Assembly: GCA_947586255.1 (NCBI GenBank)
Contig: CANPXP010000031.1
Location: 1-33,589 of the forward strand
Origin: an uncultured Lachnospiraceae bacterium
Lineage (GTDB): Bacteria; Bacillota; Clostridia; Lachnospirales; Lachnospiraceae
Direction of reading: 5' to 3'
Length of the DNA stretch: 33,589 nt
This document shows positions 23,902-32,289 of the stretch, piece by piece. The notes beneath the pieces are model-generated. The model searched no databases, had not been told where the DNA came from, and saw only the letters and a list, made by a program, of their open reading frames with translations. Made by a program: the position numbers and the translations under genes. The first letter of the stretch is position 1; the number at the start of each line of letters is the position of its first letter.

Positions 23902-24552
23902 TTACTCCGCCGTCCGCCCGATCCCATATAGCAGCGCGTTGCAGACTGCCGCCGCCACGCTGCTGCCGCCCTTGCGCCCGACCGCCACGATGTAGGGCAC
24001 GTCGGCGCGCATGATCAGCTCCTTGGCCTCCTCCACGTGCACGAAACCCACCGGCACGCCGATAACCAGCGCGGGGCGCAGCCTGCCCTCCCCGATCAGC
24101 TCGTACAGCCGGATCAGCGCCGTCGGCGCATTGCCGATGGCATAGATGCAATTCTCTCCTATAGCGGCAGACTTTTCCATACTAACCGCGGCTCTGGTAA
24201 TCCCACGCCGCGCCGCCTCAGCCGCCACATCCTCGTCCGCCATGAAGCAGAACACCTCGCCGCCGCAGGATGCGAGTCTCTTCTTGTTGATGCCGGCCTT
24301 CGCCATCTGCGTGTCCGTGACGATGTGCGCACCGCCGGCAAGCGCCGCCCGGCCCCGCTCCACGGCATGCTCCGAGAAGCGCATCGTGTCCGCGTAGGAA
24401 AAATCCGCCGTGGTGTGGATCACCCGCTTGATGACGGGCGCCTGCACGGGGTCCAGCGCGTGGGGCAGTTCCCGCTCTATGATTGCAAAACTTCGCCGTT
24501 CGATCTCCTCAGGGGGAATCGGCGGCGGAACCTGTGGTATATCGCTGTTCAT
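23902..24552 (-). CDS. cbiC: Cobalt-precorrin-8 methylmutase
   Basis: 216 residues. It migrates the C-11 methyl group to C-12, forming cobyrinate in corrin-ring synthesis. Family segments: RRSFAIIERELP, VIKRVIHTTADFSY with the conserved histidine, GAHIVTDTQMAKAGI, AIGNAPTALIRLYEL and VGFVHVEEAKE. GGCGG is a weak ribosome site. It has its own promoter just downstream of the cbiP stop, so cbiC, the helicase and the Sfp gene may be expressed apart from the upstream cob genes. Confidence 0.95.
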   Translation of the reverse strand: MNSDIPQVPPPIPPEEIERRSFAIIERELPHALDPVQAPVIKRVIHTTADFSYADTMRFSEHAVERGRAALAGGAHIVTDTQMAKAGINKKRLASCGGEVFCFMADEDVAAEAARRGITRAAVSMEKSAAIGENCIYAIGNAPTALIRLYELIGEGRLRPALVIGVPVGFVHVEEAKELIMRADVPYIVAVGRKGGSSVAAAVCNALLYGIGRTAE

Positions 24553-24577
24553 AATCCGCCTTTATTCATACTTCTCT

Positions 24578-24606
24578 ATTATATCCGTTTTTGTCGTATC
24601 GTCCAA
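24578..24606 (-). promoter_or_regulatory. Promoter upstream of cbiC
   Basis: -35 TTGGAC (24606-24601), 17-bp spacer, -10 TATAAT (24583-24578), located in the 56-base gap between cbiP and cbiC. No cobalamin riboswitch fits in this space. Confidence 0.7.
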
Positions 24607-24608
24607 CC

Positions 24609-26180
24609 CTAATTTCTCTCCGGGCGATTCTCTCCCACCCAAATGATCTCATAGACCTTCTCCATATTCAGATGCCGCCGCACGGCGTCCGCCAGTAGAT
24701 CGTACTGGGATTCCTTGAAGGCGCGGTACGACAAGGCATCCGCCATCGCTCCCTCCAGGTACGCCTCGTCGATTCCCTTCTCTTTCCCGAGGAGCGTCAG
24801 CAGTCTCCTCGTAAATTCATCCGTCTCGAAAAGGCCGTGCAGGTACGTGCCAAATATCCTGCCCCGCACGCAGCCGTCCGGGCGCCCGTCCGCCAGATTG
24901 CAGAAGGGCATGGCGTCCGCCAGATACCGCGCGGCTCCCATATGAATCTCATAGCCGCCCACCGCAAGGCCGGCAAGCGCCTCCCACTCTGCGGACAGCT
25001 GCTGCACCGTGCCGGTGATCCGGCTTCTCCGCTTTCCGGCGGCCAGCGCCGTCTCCACAGGCAGCAGTCCCATGCCACGGACAGAGCCGCCGCCCTCGAC
25101 GCCTGCCTCGTCCGTGATCTTGTCCCCAAGCATCTGGTAGCCGCCGCAGACGCCGATGATCCTGCAGCCGTGCGCCGCCTGCGCCAGAATCGCCCTCTCC
25201 AAGCCCGTCTCCCTGAGCCACGCCATATCGCCGACGGTATTCTTCGAGCCCGGCAGCAGGAGAAGATCGGGCCCCTCCGGCCGCTCCAGCTGCTCCGCGC
25301 TCTCCACATAGGTGAGCGAGACGAAGGGAAACCTGACAAGCGGATTGACGTCCGTGAAATTGGCGATATGCGGCAGGCGGATCACCGCAATGTCAATCTG
25401 CGGTCCGCCGTCCGTCTTCCGGCCTCCGCCCCGTCCTGAAGCCGTCCGCCCCGCCGCCAGGCTCTCCGCCAGACTGTCCTCATCGTCCAGCTGCAGTCTG
25501 AGATAGGGCAGCACCCCAAGCGTTGGAATCCCGCATCTGTCCCGAAGCATCTCAGGGCCGGGTGCAAGCAGCTTCTCATCCCCGCGGAATTTGTTGATGA
25601 CAAACCCCTTGATGCGCCTGCGCTCCTCCGCCTCCAGGAGTTCCACCGTCCCCAGAAACTGGGCGAACACGCCGCCCCTGTCGATGTCCCCCACGAGAAG
25701 CACCGGCGCGTCCGCCAGCTTCGCCATCCCCATGTTGACGATATCGTCCGCCTTCAGGTTGATCTCGGCGGGACTGCCCGCGCCCTCGATCACAACGATG
25801 TCCGTCTGCTCCCGCAGCTGCTCATAGGCACTCATAACGTCCGGTATCAGTTCTCTCTTCATCCGGAAATATTCCTGTGCTGTATAATTGCCCCGCACCC
25901 TGCCGTGAACGATCAGCTGTGATCCCACATCCGTGGTCGGCTTCAGCAGAATCGGATTCATGCACACTTCCGGTTCCAGCCCGGCCGCCTCTGCCTGCAT
26001 GACCTGCGCCCGGCCCATCTCCAGACCGTCCGCAGTCACATAGGAGTTGAGTGCCATATTCTGGGATTTAAAAGGGGCCGCACGCCAGCCGTCCTGTCTG
26101 AGCACCCGCAGAATCCCTGCCGTGAGCAGACTCTTGCCCGCACCGGACATAGTCCCCTGAATCATGAGATTTCGAGCCAT
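24609..26180 (-). CDS. cbiP: Cobyric acid synthase (glutamine-hydrolysing)
   Basis: 523 residues. ATP- and glutamine-dependent amidation of four side chains of adenosylcobyrinate a,c-diamide. The N-terminal synthetase domain has a P-loop-like MIQGTMSGAGKSLL, FKSQNMALNSYVT and EGAGSPAEINL. The C-terminal glutaminase has GSKNTVGD, the nucleophile in IGVCGGYQMLG, and HGLFE near the end. CGGAGA lies 6 bases before the ATG. It sits 50 bases after cbiB; the gap holds a degenerate TTATGTAAAT. cobQ is the equivalent name in aerobic-pathway nomenclature. Confidence 0.96.
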   Translation of the reverse strand: MARNLMIQGTMSGAGKSLLTAGILRVLRQDGWRAAPFKSQNMALNSYVTADGLEMGRAQVMQAEAAGLEPEVCMNPILLKPTTDVGSQLIVHGRVRGNYTAQEYFRMKRELIPDVMSAYEQLREQTDIVVIEGAGSPAEINLKADDIVNMGMAKLADAPVLLVGDIDRGGVFAQFLGTVELLEAEERRRIKGFVINKFRGDEKLLAPGPEMLRDRCGIPTLGVLPYLRLQLDDEDSLAESLAAGRTASGRGGGRKTDGGPQIDIAVIRLPHIANFTDVNPLVRFPFVSLTYVESAEQLERPEGPDLLLLPGSKNTVGDMAWLRETGLERAILAQAAHGCRIIGVCGGYQMLGDKITDEAGVEGGGSVRGMGLLPVETALAAGKRRSRITGTVQQLSAEWEALAGLAVGGYEIHMGAARYLADAMPFCNLADGRPDGCVRGRIFGTYLHGLFETDEFTRRLLTLLGKEKGIDEAYLEGAMADALSYRAFKESQYDLLADAVRRHLNMEKVYEIIWVGENRPERN

Positions 26181-26230
26181 GATATTCTCCGTTTATTATT
26201 TATGTAAATCATTTGGCAGTGTCAACGCCC

Positions 26231-27229
26231 TCACAGCCACAGCCGCGCCGCGCCGTACGCTGCCGCCAGAGCCCCCTCGCAGAGCGCCCACATCAGCAGG
26301 GCCGTGCCGTACAGCAGCCTGTTCGCCCGCGGGATATCCTCCGGCTCAATCGGGCGCGTATCGTCCCCGATATAAGGTTTTTCCACCTTCTGCCCGAAGT
26401 ACCACGCGTCCCCCGCCAGCCGCAGTCCCAGCGCTCCGGCGCAGACCGACTCCGTCTGGGCTGAGTTGGGGCTGGCATGTCTGTACCTGTCCCGCCTGAA
26501 TACACGCAGGGCGTTTCCGGCGGAATAACAGGTTTTTGGTTTACATAATGCAGACGCTACAATCATCAATACCGCCGCGACACGGCTCGGCAGGAAGTTC
26601 ACCGCGTCGTCCAGCTTCGCCGCGCACCTTCCGAAGTCCCTGTATCTCTCGCTCTTGTAACCGAGCATGGAGTCCATGGTGTTGACCGCCTTGCAGAGCA
26701 CGCCGCCGAGGGCGCCGCCCAGAACCATATAAAACAGCGGCGCGACGACGCCGTCGGAAGTATTCTCCGCCACCGTCTCCACCGCCGCCCGCGCGATCCC
26801 CGCCTCGTCAAGCCGCTCCGTATCCCTGCCGACGATCATGGACACCGCCTGCCTCGCCCGCTCCGTATCGCCGTCCCGCAGCGCCCGGTACACCTTCATG
26901 CTCTCTGTCCTGAGACTCTTCACGGCAAGCAGCTGATAGCACAGCACGCTCTCCGCCAGAAGCCCGAGTCCGCGGTGAACGCGATAGGCAAGCGCCAGAA
27001 GAATGAACGTCAGTCCGCCCGACGCCGCGAGGACGATCACAACCAGAGCGGCGCCTTTTCTGCGCTTCACGGCTCCGCTGTCTCCCTCCCGCAGCATTCC
27101 CCTTTCCAGCGCGCTTACGAGCGCTCCGATTCCTCTGACGGGATGCGGTATGCCGTGGGGATCTCCCAGGAGCAGATCCAGCGCAAAGCCGATCAGGAGA
27201 CACAGACTGCGATTCGCGATCACCGTCAT
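26231..27229 (-). CDS. cbiB: Adenosylcobinamide-phosphate synthase
   Basis: 332-residue membrane protein that attaches aminopropanol (or its phosphate) to adenosylcobyric acid. Family pattern: ALDLLLGDPHGIPHPVRGIG, AVETVAENTSDGVVAPLFY, AVNTMDSMLGYKSERY and RRDRYRHASPNSAQTE. Four to five hydrophobic segments are visible. GGAG lies 5 bases before the ATG, which overlaps the upstream cobU/cobC stop by 4 bases. Anomaly: a 12-base repeat unit (GGTTTACATAAT, 26538-26549) of the intergenic family lies inside the coding region, encoding the ALCKP part of a variable loop just before NALRVFRRDR. Also called cobD in some nomenclatures. Confidence 0.94.
   Translation of the reverse strand: MTVIANRSLCLLIGFALDLLLGDPHGIPHPVRGIGALVSALERGMLREGDSGAVKRRKGAALVVIVLAASGGLTFILLALAYRVHRGLGLLAESVLCYQLLAVKSLRTESMKVYRALRDGDTERARQAVSMIVGRDTERLDEAGIARAAVETVAENTSDGVVAPLFYMVLGGALGGVLCKAVNTMDSMLGYKSERYRDFGRCAAKLDDAVNFLPSRVAAVLMIVASALCKPKTCYSAGNALRVFRRDRYRHASPNSAQTESVCAGALGLRLAGDAWYFGQKVEKPYIGDDTRPIEPEDIPRANRLLYGTALLMWALCEGALAAAYGAARLWL
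26538..26549 (-). repeat. Copy of the TTATGTAAAC repeat inside cbiB
   Basis: On the minus strand this reads ATTATGTAAACC, identical over 12 bases to the copies at 16712 and 19289-19328 but in the opposite orientation and within an open gene. A 9/10 match (TTATGTAAAT, 26200-26209) lies in the cbiP-cbiB gap on the plus strand. Confidence 0.7.
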
Positions 27230-28242
27230 ACCAGCTCCCTCTCAATCTCCATGCGGTACAGCCCGCCGTCCCCCGTCAGCTCCACGCGGCACAGATAGCC
27301 CGTCCCGTTCTCGCGCCAGTAGTCATAGTACGCCCGACGCGGCTTCGCGCAGGCGCTCATAATTCCCATAATTGTGCCGCCGTGTACGACGAGGGCCGCC
27401 GTCCCCTCAATCGCCGGCAGAAGCCGCCGGAACGCCAGAGAGCACCGCTCCGTACTCTGCGCCAACGACTCTCCCCCGGGAAAGGGAATGCTGCCGCCGC
27501 CGTCCACCCAGGCCTGATAGCTGTCCCGCAGCGTCTCGTCCGCCTTAAGCTCCGCGTAGTTTTTGCCCTCAAAGAGGCCGAAATCCGTCTCTCGAAGCTC
27601 CGGCACGACCTCGGCTTCGACGTCCGGATAGAGCAGTTTCGCAGTCTGTCCGCACCGGCACAGGGGGCTCGTGAACACGCGTCCCACAGGCGGATACAGC
27701 CCTGAAGACAGCCGTTTTCGCAGCGCGGCGATTCCCTCCCCGCTCAAGGGTTCGTCCGTCAGCCCCAGATAGCGCCTGTACCGATTGCTCTCCGTGGCGC
27801 CGTGGCGGATGAGCGCCACATGCACGGTGCGCTTGATCGTCTGTCCGAGGCCGCAGCACACCCGCTCCACCGACTCCGCCTCCCCGGCCAGCCCGCACAG
27901 CACCCTGCCGACGCACTCCCTGTAGTCCCGCTCCTTCCTCTCCGCGGGCACGATACCGCCTCCCACCTCATCGCAGACAAGAATCAGCTCAGGGCAGTTC
28001 ACGATCCATGCCCGCAGACGCTCCAGTACGGCAGCCGCCGTGTCCTCCGCCTTCTGTTCTTCCGCCATCAGACGCCGGATACAGTGATGCAGGCCGCTGA
28101 TACAGCGTATCCTGCCGCCGCGCAGCGCTTCCTCCGGAAAATCCTGCGGCGTCGCCTGACAGATCTCCGCGTCTCCAAGCCCGTATTTTCTTTTTACATA
28201 TTCCCGCTTGCCCTGCCACGAGCCGCCGATCACCAGCCGCAT
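27226..28242 (-). CDS. CobU-like kinase/guanylyltransferase fused to CobC-like phosphatase
   Basis: 338 residues with two domains. Residues 1 to about 138 resemble CobU (adenosylcobinamide kinase/guanylyltransferase): VIGGSWQGKREYV at the P-loop, CDEVGGGIVPAERKERDYRE and CCGLGQTIK. The Walker A ends GKR instead of GK[ST], so ATP/GTP chemistry may be altered. Residues about 140-338 are a histidine phosphatase of the CobC type: IRHGATESN (R146, H147), LGLTDEPLSGEG, ELRETDFGLFEG and VVHGGTIMG; it would dephosphorylate alpha-ribazole phosphate. Fusing steps on both sides of nucleotide-loop assembly (cobS and cobT are absent here) is unusual. GGAGG lies 10 bases upstream; it begins 38 bases after the solute-binding-protein gene. 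Confidence 0.88.
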   Translation of the reverse strand: MRLVIGGSWQGKREYVKRKYGLGDAEICQATPQDFPEEALRGGRIRCISGLHHCIRRLMAEEQKAEDTAAAVLERLRAWIVNCPELILVCDEVGGGIVPAERKERDYRECVGRVLCGLAGEAESVERVCCGLGQTIKRTVHVALIRHGATESNRYRRYLGLTDEPLSGEGIAALRKRLSSGLYPPVGRVFTSPLCRCGQTAKLLYPDVEAEVVPELRETDFGLFEGKNYAELKADETLRDSYQAWVDGGGSIPFPGGESLAQSTERCSLAFRRLLPAIEGTAALVVHGGTIMGIMSACAKPRRAYYDYWRENGTGYLCRVELTGDGGLYRMEIERELV

Positions 28243-28280
28243 AGCCGCATTTCCTCCCGCCGTCCCCGGCTGTGGGTCCG

Positions 28281-29576
28281 CTATTCCTTCGCCCCGTCCG
28301 TCCGGTTTGCCTCCGCGTCAAACTCCGCCAGCGCGGTCTCGACGTCCTCGCCGCCGTCCACGCTCTGCAGCATATTCCACCATGCCGTGCGCGCGTTGGC
28401 CCAGTTCGTCGTCACCTGATAATAGTCGCCCATGTAGGGCATAAACATGCCGTACTCGTTCATAAACGCGTCGTTTGCGTAGATGTCGACGTCTTTTCTC
28501 ACGGGGAACTGCGCCGCGGCAATCACCGCCTTGCTGTACTCCGTCTCGTCCTCCGTGATAAATCTGATAAAAGTTTTAGCCGCCTCCAGCCTCGTCTCGT
28601 CCCTGTTGTCGAACACGCCAAAGCCCCAGATGCCGCCCTGCAGCCTGGGCTCGCCGCTGTCCGTCGGGAACGTCATCGGCATGATCTCAAAATTCAGATT
28701 CGGATTGTTCAGCGTCTGTGTCAGTTCTATGGACGCGTTCCAGCAGAACGCCATCGCCAGCTCGCCGTCTATGAAGCGCTGTATCTCGTCGCTGCCCACG
28801 CTATCGGGCGCAAAGCTGATGCCGTCCAAATCTCTCAGCATTTCAAGGGCCTTCACGTTCTCGGGATTATTGACGGTATATTTCGTGTGTCCGGGATCCG
28901 TGAAGGAACCGCCGTAGAGATTGGTGATAAGAGCTCTGGTTCCCTGGTCGCCGCCCTGCCCGCCGCAGTACACGACGCCGACCTCCTTCTGTCCGTGCGC
29001 GGCGAGCGCCTGAACCGCCTGCGCAAACCCCCCGGCGGTCCAGGTGCGGTTTTCTTCATCCAGATACTGCAGGGCGTCCGCCGCCTCAAACATGTCGTAG
29101 TTGATCGCCATACAGTGCGTCGTCATACACAGCGGGAACTCATAGTACGCCCCGTCTCCGTGCCTGCACGCGGCGCGCACATTGTCATAGATATCGTCCG
29201 CCGATCCTTCCGTCTCCCACAGATCCGTCAGGTCCGCCATGACACCCCTGCTGCCCCAGTCCGCCACCAGGCGTTCCGGGCCCTCAAAGACCAGATCGGG
29301 CGTCGTCCCGCTCTCAATCGCCGCGTTGACTTCGGCGTCCCCCTCCTCATAGCTCAGATATTTCACCGCCACGCGAATATCCGGGTATTTCCGGTTGAAA
29401 TCCGCAAGCAGCTCCGCCACCGTGCTGGGATTTCCCCAGTTCCCCACCGGATAGGTCCACAGGGAAATGTCCGTCTCCTCCTTCTCCACCGTCTCGTCAA
29501 CCGCTGCCTCCTCACTCCCGCATGCCGTAAGCATCAGTGCCAGACCCGCCAGGAATGCCGCCATACCTTTCTTCAT
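28281..29576 (-). CDS. Family 1 extracellular solute-binding lipoprotein
   Basis: 431 residues. A signal peptide ends in the lipobox LTAC with C19 as the lipidated residue. The mature protein has the pattern of sugar-type binding proteins: ISLWTYPVGNWGNPSTVAELLADFNRKYP, ESGTTPDLVFEGPERL, MAFCWNASIEL and AAKTFIRFITEDETEYSKA. No ABC permease or ATPase is adjacent. It follows the hybrid kinase by 39 bases, so it may act as a ligand-presenting sensor rather than only a transporter subunit (inference). GGAGGAG lies 6 bases before the ATG. The ligand is unknown. Confidence 0.92.
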   Translation of the reverse strand: MKKGMAAFLAGLALMLTACGSEEAAVDETVEKEETDISLWTYPVGNWGNPSTVAELLADFNRKYPDIRVAVKYLSYEEGDAEVNAAIESGTTPDLVFEGPERLVADWGSRGVMADLTDLWETEGSADDIYDNVRAACRHGDGAYYEFPLCMTTHCMAINYDMFEAADALQYLDEENRTWTAGGFAQAVQALAAHGQKEVGVVYCGGQGGDQGTRALITNLYGGSFTDPGHTKYTVNNPENVKALEMLRDLDGISFAPDSVGSDEIQRFIDGELAMAFCWNASIELTQTLNNPNLNFEIMPMTFPTDSGEPRLQGGIWGFGVFDNRDETRLEAAKTFIRFITEDETEYSKAVIAAAQFPVRKDVDIYANDAFMNEYGMFMPYMGDYYQVTTNWANARTAWWNMLQSVDGGEDVETALAEFDAEANRTDGAKE

Positions 29577-29615
29577 CGCCGCTCCTCCGTTCCTAAACCT
29601 TCCTCTTTCCTCAAA

Positions 29616-32165
29616 TCAGTTCCGTGTTATATTCTTCTCGAGCTGCTTCGTGAGCTCGTCCATATCGATCGGTTTCGCCACATGCGCATTCATGCCGCTC
29701 TCCAGAGCCCGCTCCACGTCGTCGGAAAAGGCGTCCGCGCTCATGGCGATGATCGGTATACTGCGCGCGTCCTCGCGCTCCAGGGCTCTGATCGCCCGCG
29801 CCGCCTCATAGCCCGTCATGACCGGCATCCTGATATCCATCAGGATGGCGTCGTAATAATCCCGCCCGGACCGCTCAAATTTCTCAACGCATTCCTTTCC
29901 GTTCTCCGCTCTCTCCACTTGGGCGCCCAGCTCCGAAATGAGCTCCTGCGCGATCTCCCAGTTCAGATCGTTGTCCTCCGCCACCAGGAACCGCCTCCCG
30001 CTGTAGTCGATCGCACTGCTCTCCTCCCGCGGCTGATCGGCGTCCGTGTTCTGATCATACTGCTTCAGACAGTAGTAGAGATTGGAGCGGAACAACGGCT
30101 TCTCCAGGAAATTCTGAATGCCCGCCGCCCGCGCCTCCTCCTCGTACCGTCCCCAGTCGTAGGCGGAGGTCAGTATGATCGGCGTCTCCTCCCCGCAGTA
30201 TCTGCGGATCTCTCTCGCCGTCTCGACGCCGTTCATCCCCGGCAGCTTCCAGTCGAGAATAATCACGTCAAAGCCTTTGCCCTCCGCTTTTTTCTCCTTC
30301 GCCAGCTCGACCGCGCTCTCGCCGTTCAGCGTCCACACGGCCGTCACGCCGAGCGCCTGCAGTCCCGCGACGGTGCTCTCGCACAGAAGCTCGTCGTCGT
30401 CCGCCACCAGCACCTCCCAGGCGGGCAGGCGCATCTCGGCCTCGCTTGCGGGCGCCTTCTCCAGATCGAGCGTCACGTGGAATTCGCTGCCCTTGCCCTG
30501 CTCGCTCTCCACCTCGATGGTCCCCTTCATCGCGTCCACGATGTATTTCGTGATCGCCATGCCCAGACCCGACCCCTCGGTCTTCTGCACTCTCGCGTTG
30601 TCCTCCCGCATAAACGACTCGAAAATTTTCTCTTTAAACTCCGGCGACATGCCGATTCCATTGTCCCTGACTCTGAGGTGAACCCGCACGCGCGACGCGC
30701 CGAGCGGCGAGTTTTCTTCATAGAGCGCGATCTGCACCGCCCCCTCGTCCGGCGTGAACTTGATCGCGTTGCCGACCAGATTCAGTATGATCTGATTCAA
30801 CCGCACGCTGTCGCAGTACACGTTCTCCGCTATGCCGTCGCGCACATAGACGTCCAGGGACTGCTTCTTGGTCCTGATCTGCGGCTGCACCATATCGACG
30901 ATACTCTGTATGGTGTCCTGCAGGGATACCTGTTCGAAGTTCAGGGCGAGCTTGCCGCTCTCGATCTTGGACATGTCGAGAATGTCGTTGATCAGTCCCA
31001 GCAGATGTTTGCTCGAAAGTTCAATCTTTTTGAGACAGTTTTTCACCTGCGGCGTATTGTCGATGTTGGCGCTCGCGATGGCCGTCATGCCGACAATTCC
31101 GTTCATCGGCGTCCTGATGTCATGGCTCATGTTCGACAAAAACTCGCTCTTCGCCCTGCTCGTCTGCTCCGCCAGCCTGCGCGCGGCCTCCAGCTCCCGC
31201 ATCTGCCGCCTCGTAAGATAGTAGTAACCCGCGAATACAAGCAGCAGGATAAACAGGATCACCCCGCAGCCGCCCACCGCCGTCCGCGCCCACTGCGCAC
31301 CCAGCGTATCCACGGTTCTGTCAAGTCTGCCGTAAGGCAGAAACATGATCATGAACCAGTCGGAATACGGCAGGCCGGTGCAGTACAGGAAACGCCGCTC
31401 GCCGTCTATCGTAAACTCGCTGCTGTAATTTCTGTTCTCCTGCATCGCCGACGCCAGTTCCTCTATATACTGTTCGGGCGTCATGCCGCCCACGCTGTCA
31501 TAGCGCTCGCGCACGCGCTCAAAATAATCGTCCTCCTCCATTATGCTGTCGCGCAGGATAAAACTGCCGTCGTTTCGTATGATGGCATAGTAGATGAGCG
31601 AATCGCCCATATCGACAGAGAGCGTGTCCGTGATATAGCTTGTCGGAAGCCCCGCCACCAGCGCGATGCTCTCCGTGCCGTCCGTCATGGGATAGGCGGC
31701 CGGAATCCCCATCAGGATGACCTCCCCGCCGCTCTCGTCATGCCCCACGGACATCTTCTGCTCGCCGCGCATAAGCGACGCCAGGAAACTGTCGGAATCG
31801 TCTATCGCAAGCTGGGTGCCGTACAGCATTTCCAGCGCCCCCTCCTCGGAGCACATCGCCAGGTACGCGAAGCCCCGCGCACGCGCGCTGTAAGCCAGCG
31901 TGACACGCATCGAAGACTCCACGCTGCCCTTGGGCGGCACGGAATCCACAATCGCCGACACCTGGGACATCCGAAGCTCTATGGTCGTGCCGAAATGCCG
32001 CGCCGTCTGCTCGCTCATGCCGGAGATATAAATATCGCCGAGCTCATTGATCGCCTCGGAACTCCTTCTGCTCATATGAACAGTCTGCACGGTAAAGATC
32101 ACCACGCAGAGCGCCACCGTAATTATACCGCTTATGATCAAAAACCGTGTCGTCCTGTTTTTCAT
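29616..32165 (-). CDS. Hybrid sensor histidine kinase with two receiver domains
   Basis: 849 residues. Membrane helices at about 8-28 and 296-316 enclose an extracytoplasmic sensor domain of about 265 residues (Cache-like by size and layout). Then come HisKA with H348 in NMSHDIRTPMNG, HATPase with LNQIILNLVGNAIKFTPDEG (N box), RDNGIGMSP (G1) and GSGLGMAITKYIVDA (G2). Receiver 1 (about 592-715) has acidic VADDDE, VIILDWKLPGMNG and a lysine in FLEKP. Receiver 2 (about 727-849) has VAEDND, AILMDIRMPVMTG and HVAKP. No DNA-binding output domain exists, so a separate HPt or regulator must receive the signal. GGAG lies 7 bases before the ATG. Confidence 0.95.
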   Translation of the reverse strand: MKNRTTRFLIISGIITVALCVVIFTVQTVHMSRRSSEAINELGDIYISGMSEQTARHFGTTIELRMSQVSAIVDSVPPKGSVESSMRVTLAYSARARGFAYLAMCSEEGALEMLYGTQLAIDDSDSFLASLMRGEQKMSVGHDESGGEVILMGIPAAYPMTDGTESIALVAGLPTSYITDTLSVDMGDSLIYYAIIRNDGSFILRDSIMEEDDYFERVRERYDSVGGMTPEQYIEELASAMQENRNYSSEFTIDGERRFLYCTGLPYSDWFMIMFLPYGRLDRTVDTLGAQWARTAVGGCGVILFILLLVFAGYYYLTRRQMRELEAARRLAEQTSRAKSEFLSNMSHDIRTPMNGIVGMTAIASANIDNTPQVKNCLKKIELSSKHLLGLINDILDMSKIESGKLALNFEQVSLQDTIQSIVDMVQPQIRTKKQSLDVYVRDGIAENVYCDSVRLNQIILNLVGNAIKFTPDEGAVQIALYEENSPLGASRVRVHLRVRDNGIGMSPEFKEKIFESFMREDNARVQKTEGSGLGMAITKYIVDAMKGTIEVESEQGKGSEFHVTLDLEKAPASEAEMRLPAWEVLVADDDELLCESTVAGLQALGVTAVWTLNGESAVELAKEKKAEGKGFDVIILDWKLPGMNGVETAREIRRYCGEETPIILTSAYDWGRYEEEARAAGIQNFLEKPLFRSNLYYCLKQYDQNTDADQPREESSAIDYSGRRFLVAEDNDLNWEIAQELISELGAQVERAENGKECVEKFERSGRDYYDAILMDIRMPVMTGYEAARAIRALEREDARSIPIIAMSADAFSDDVERALESGMNAHVAKPIDMDELTKQLEKNITRN

Positions 32166-32218
32166 GTAGTCTCTCCGCTTCCCTTTCGCCGTGTTAAAAA
32201 AGAAGAACCCCGTAATCT

Positions 32219-32247
32219 ATTGTAGCATAAAACCGCCAAGCCGCCAA
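32219..32247 (-). promoter_or_regulatory. Promoter of the hybrid kinase operon
   Basis: -35 TTGGCG (32247-32242), 17-bp spacer, -10 TACAAT (32224-32219), 54 bases before the kinase start and after the stop of the GTPase-NYN gene. As no strong terminator is seen before 24609, this promoter may also feed the solute-binding protein and the cobU/cobC-cbiB-cbiP genes. Confidence 0.6.
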
Positions 32248-32289
32248 GGAATCGACAAAATCAGCGTTTTCTCCGTCTCCGCAGGCCAT

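Noticed and set aside
24553..28280. Cobalamin riboswitch for the cob/cbi genes
   Set aside because: The intergenic gaps are 38, 50 and 56 bases or are overlaps, too short for the element, and no B12-box-like sequence was seen. It could lie outside the window.
28272..32225. A 1317-codon plus-strand open frame opposite the lipoprotein and kinase genes
   Set aside because: It mirrors two clearly recognised minus-strand proteins. GC-rich codon choice removes stops from the antisense frame, its translation is rich in Arg/His/Leu, and no domain or ribosome site is visible.
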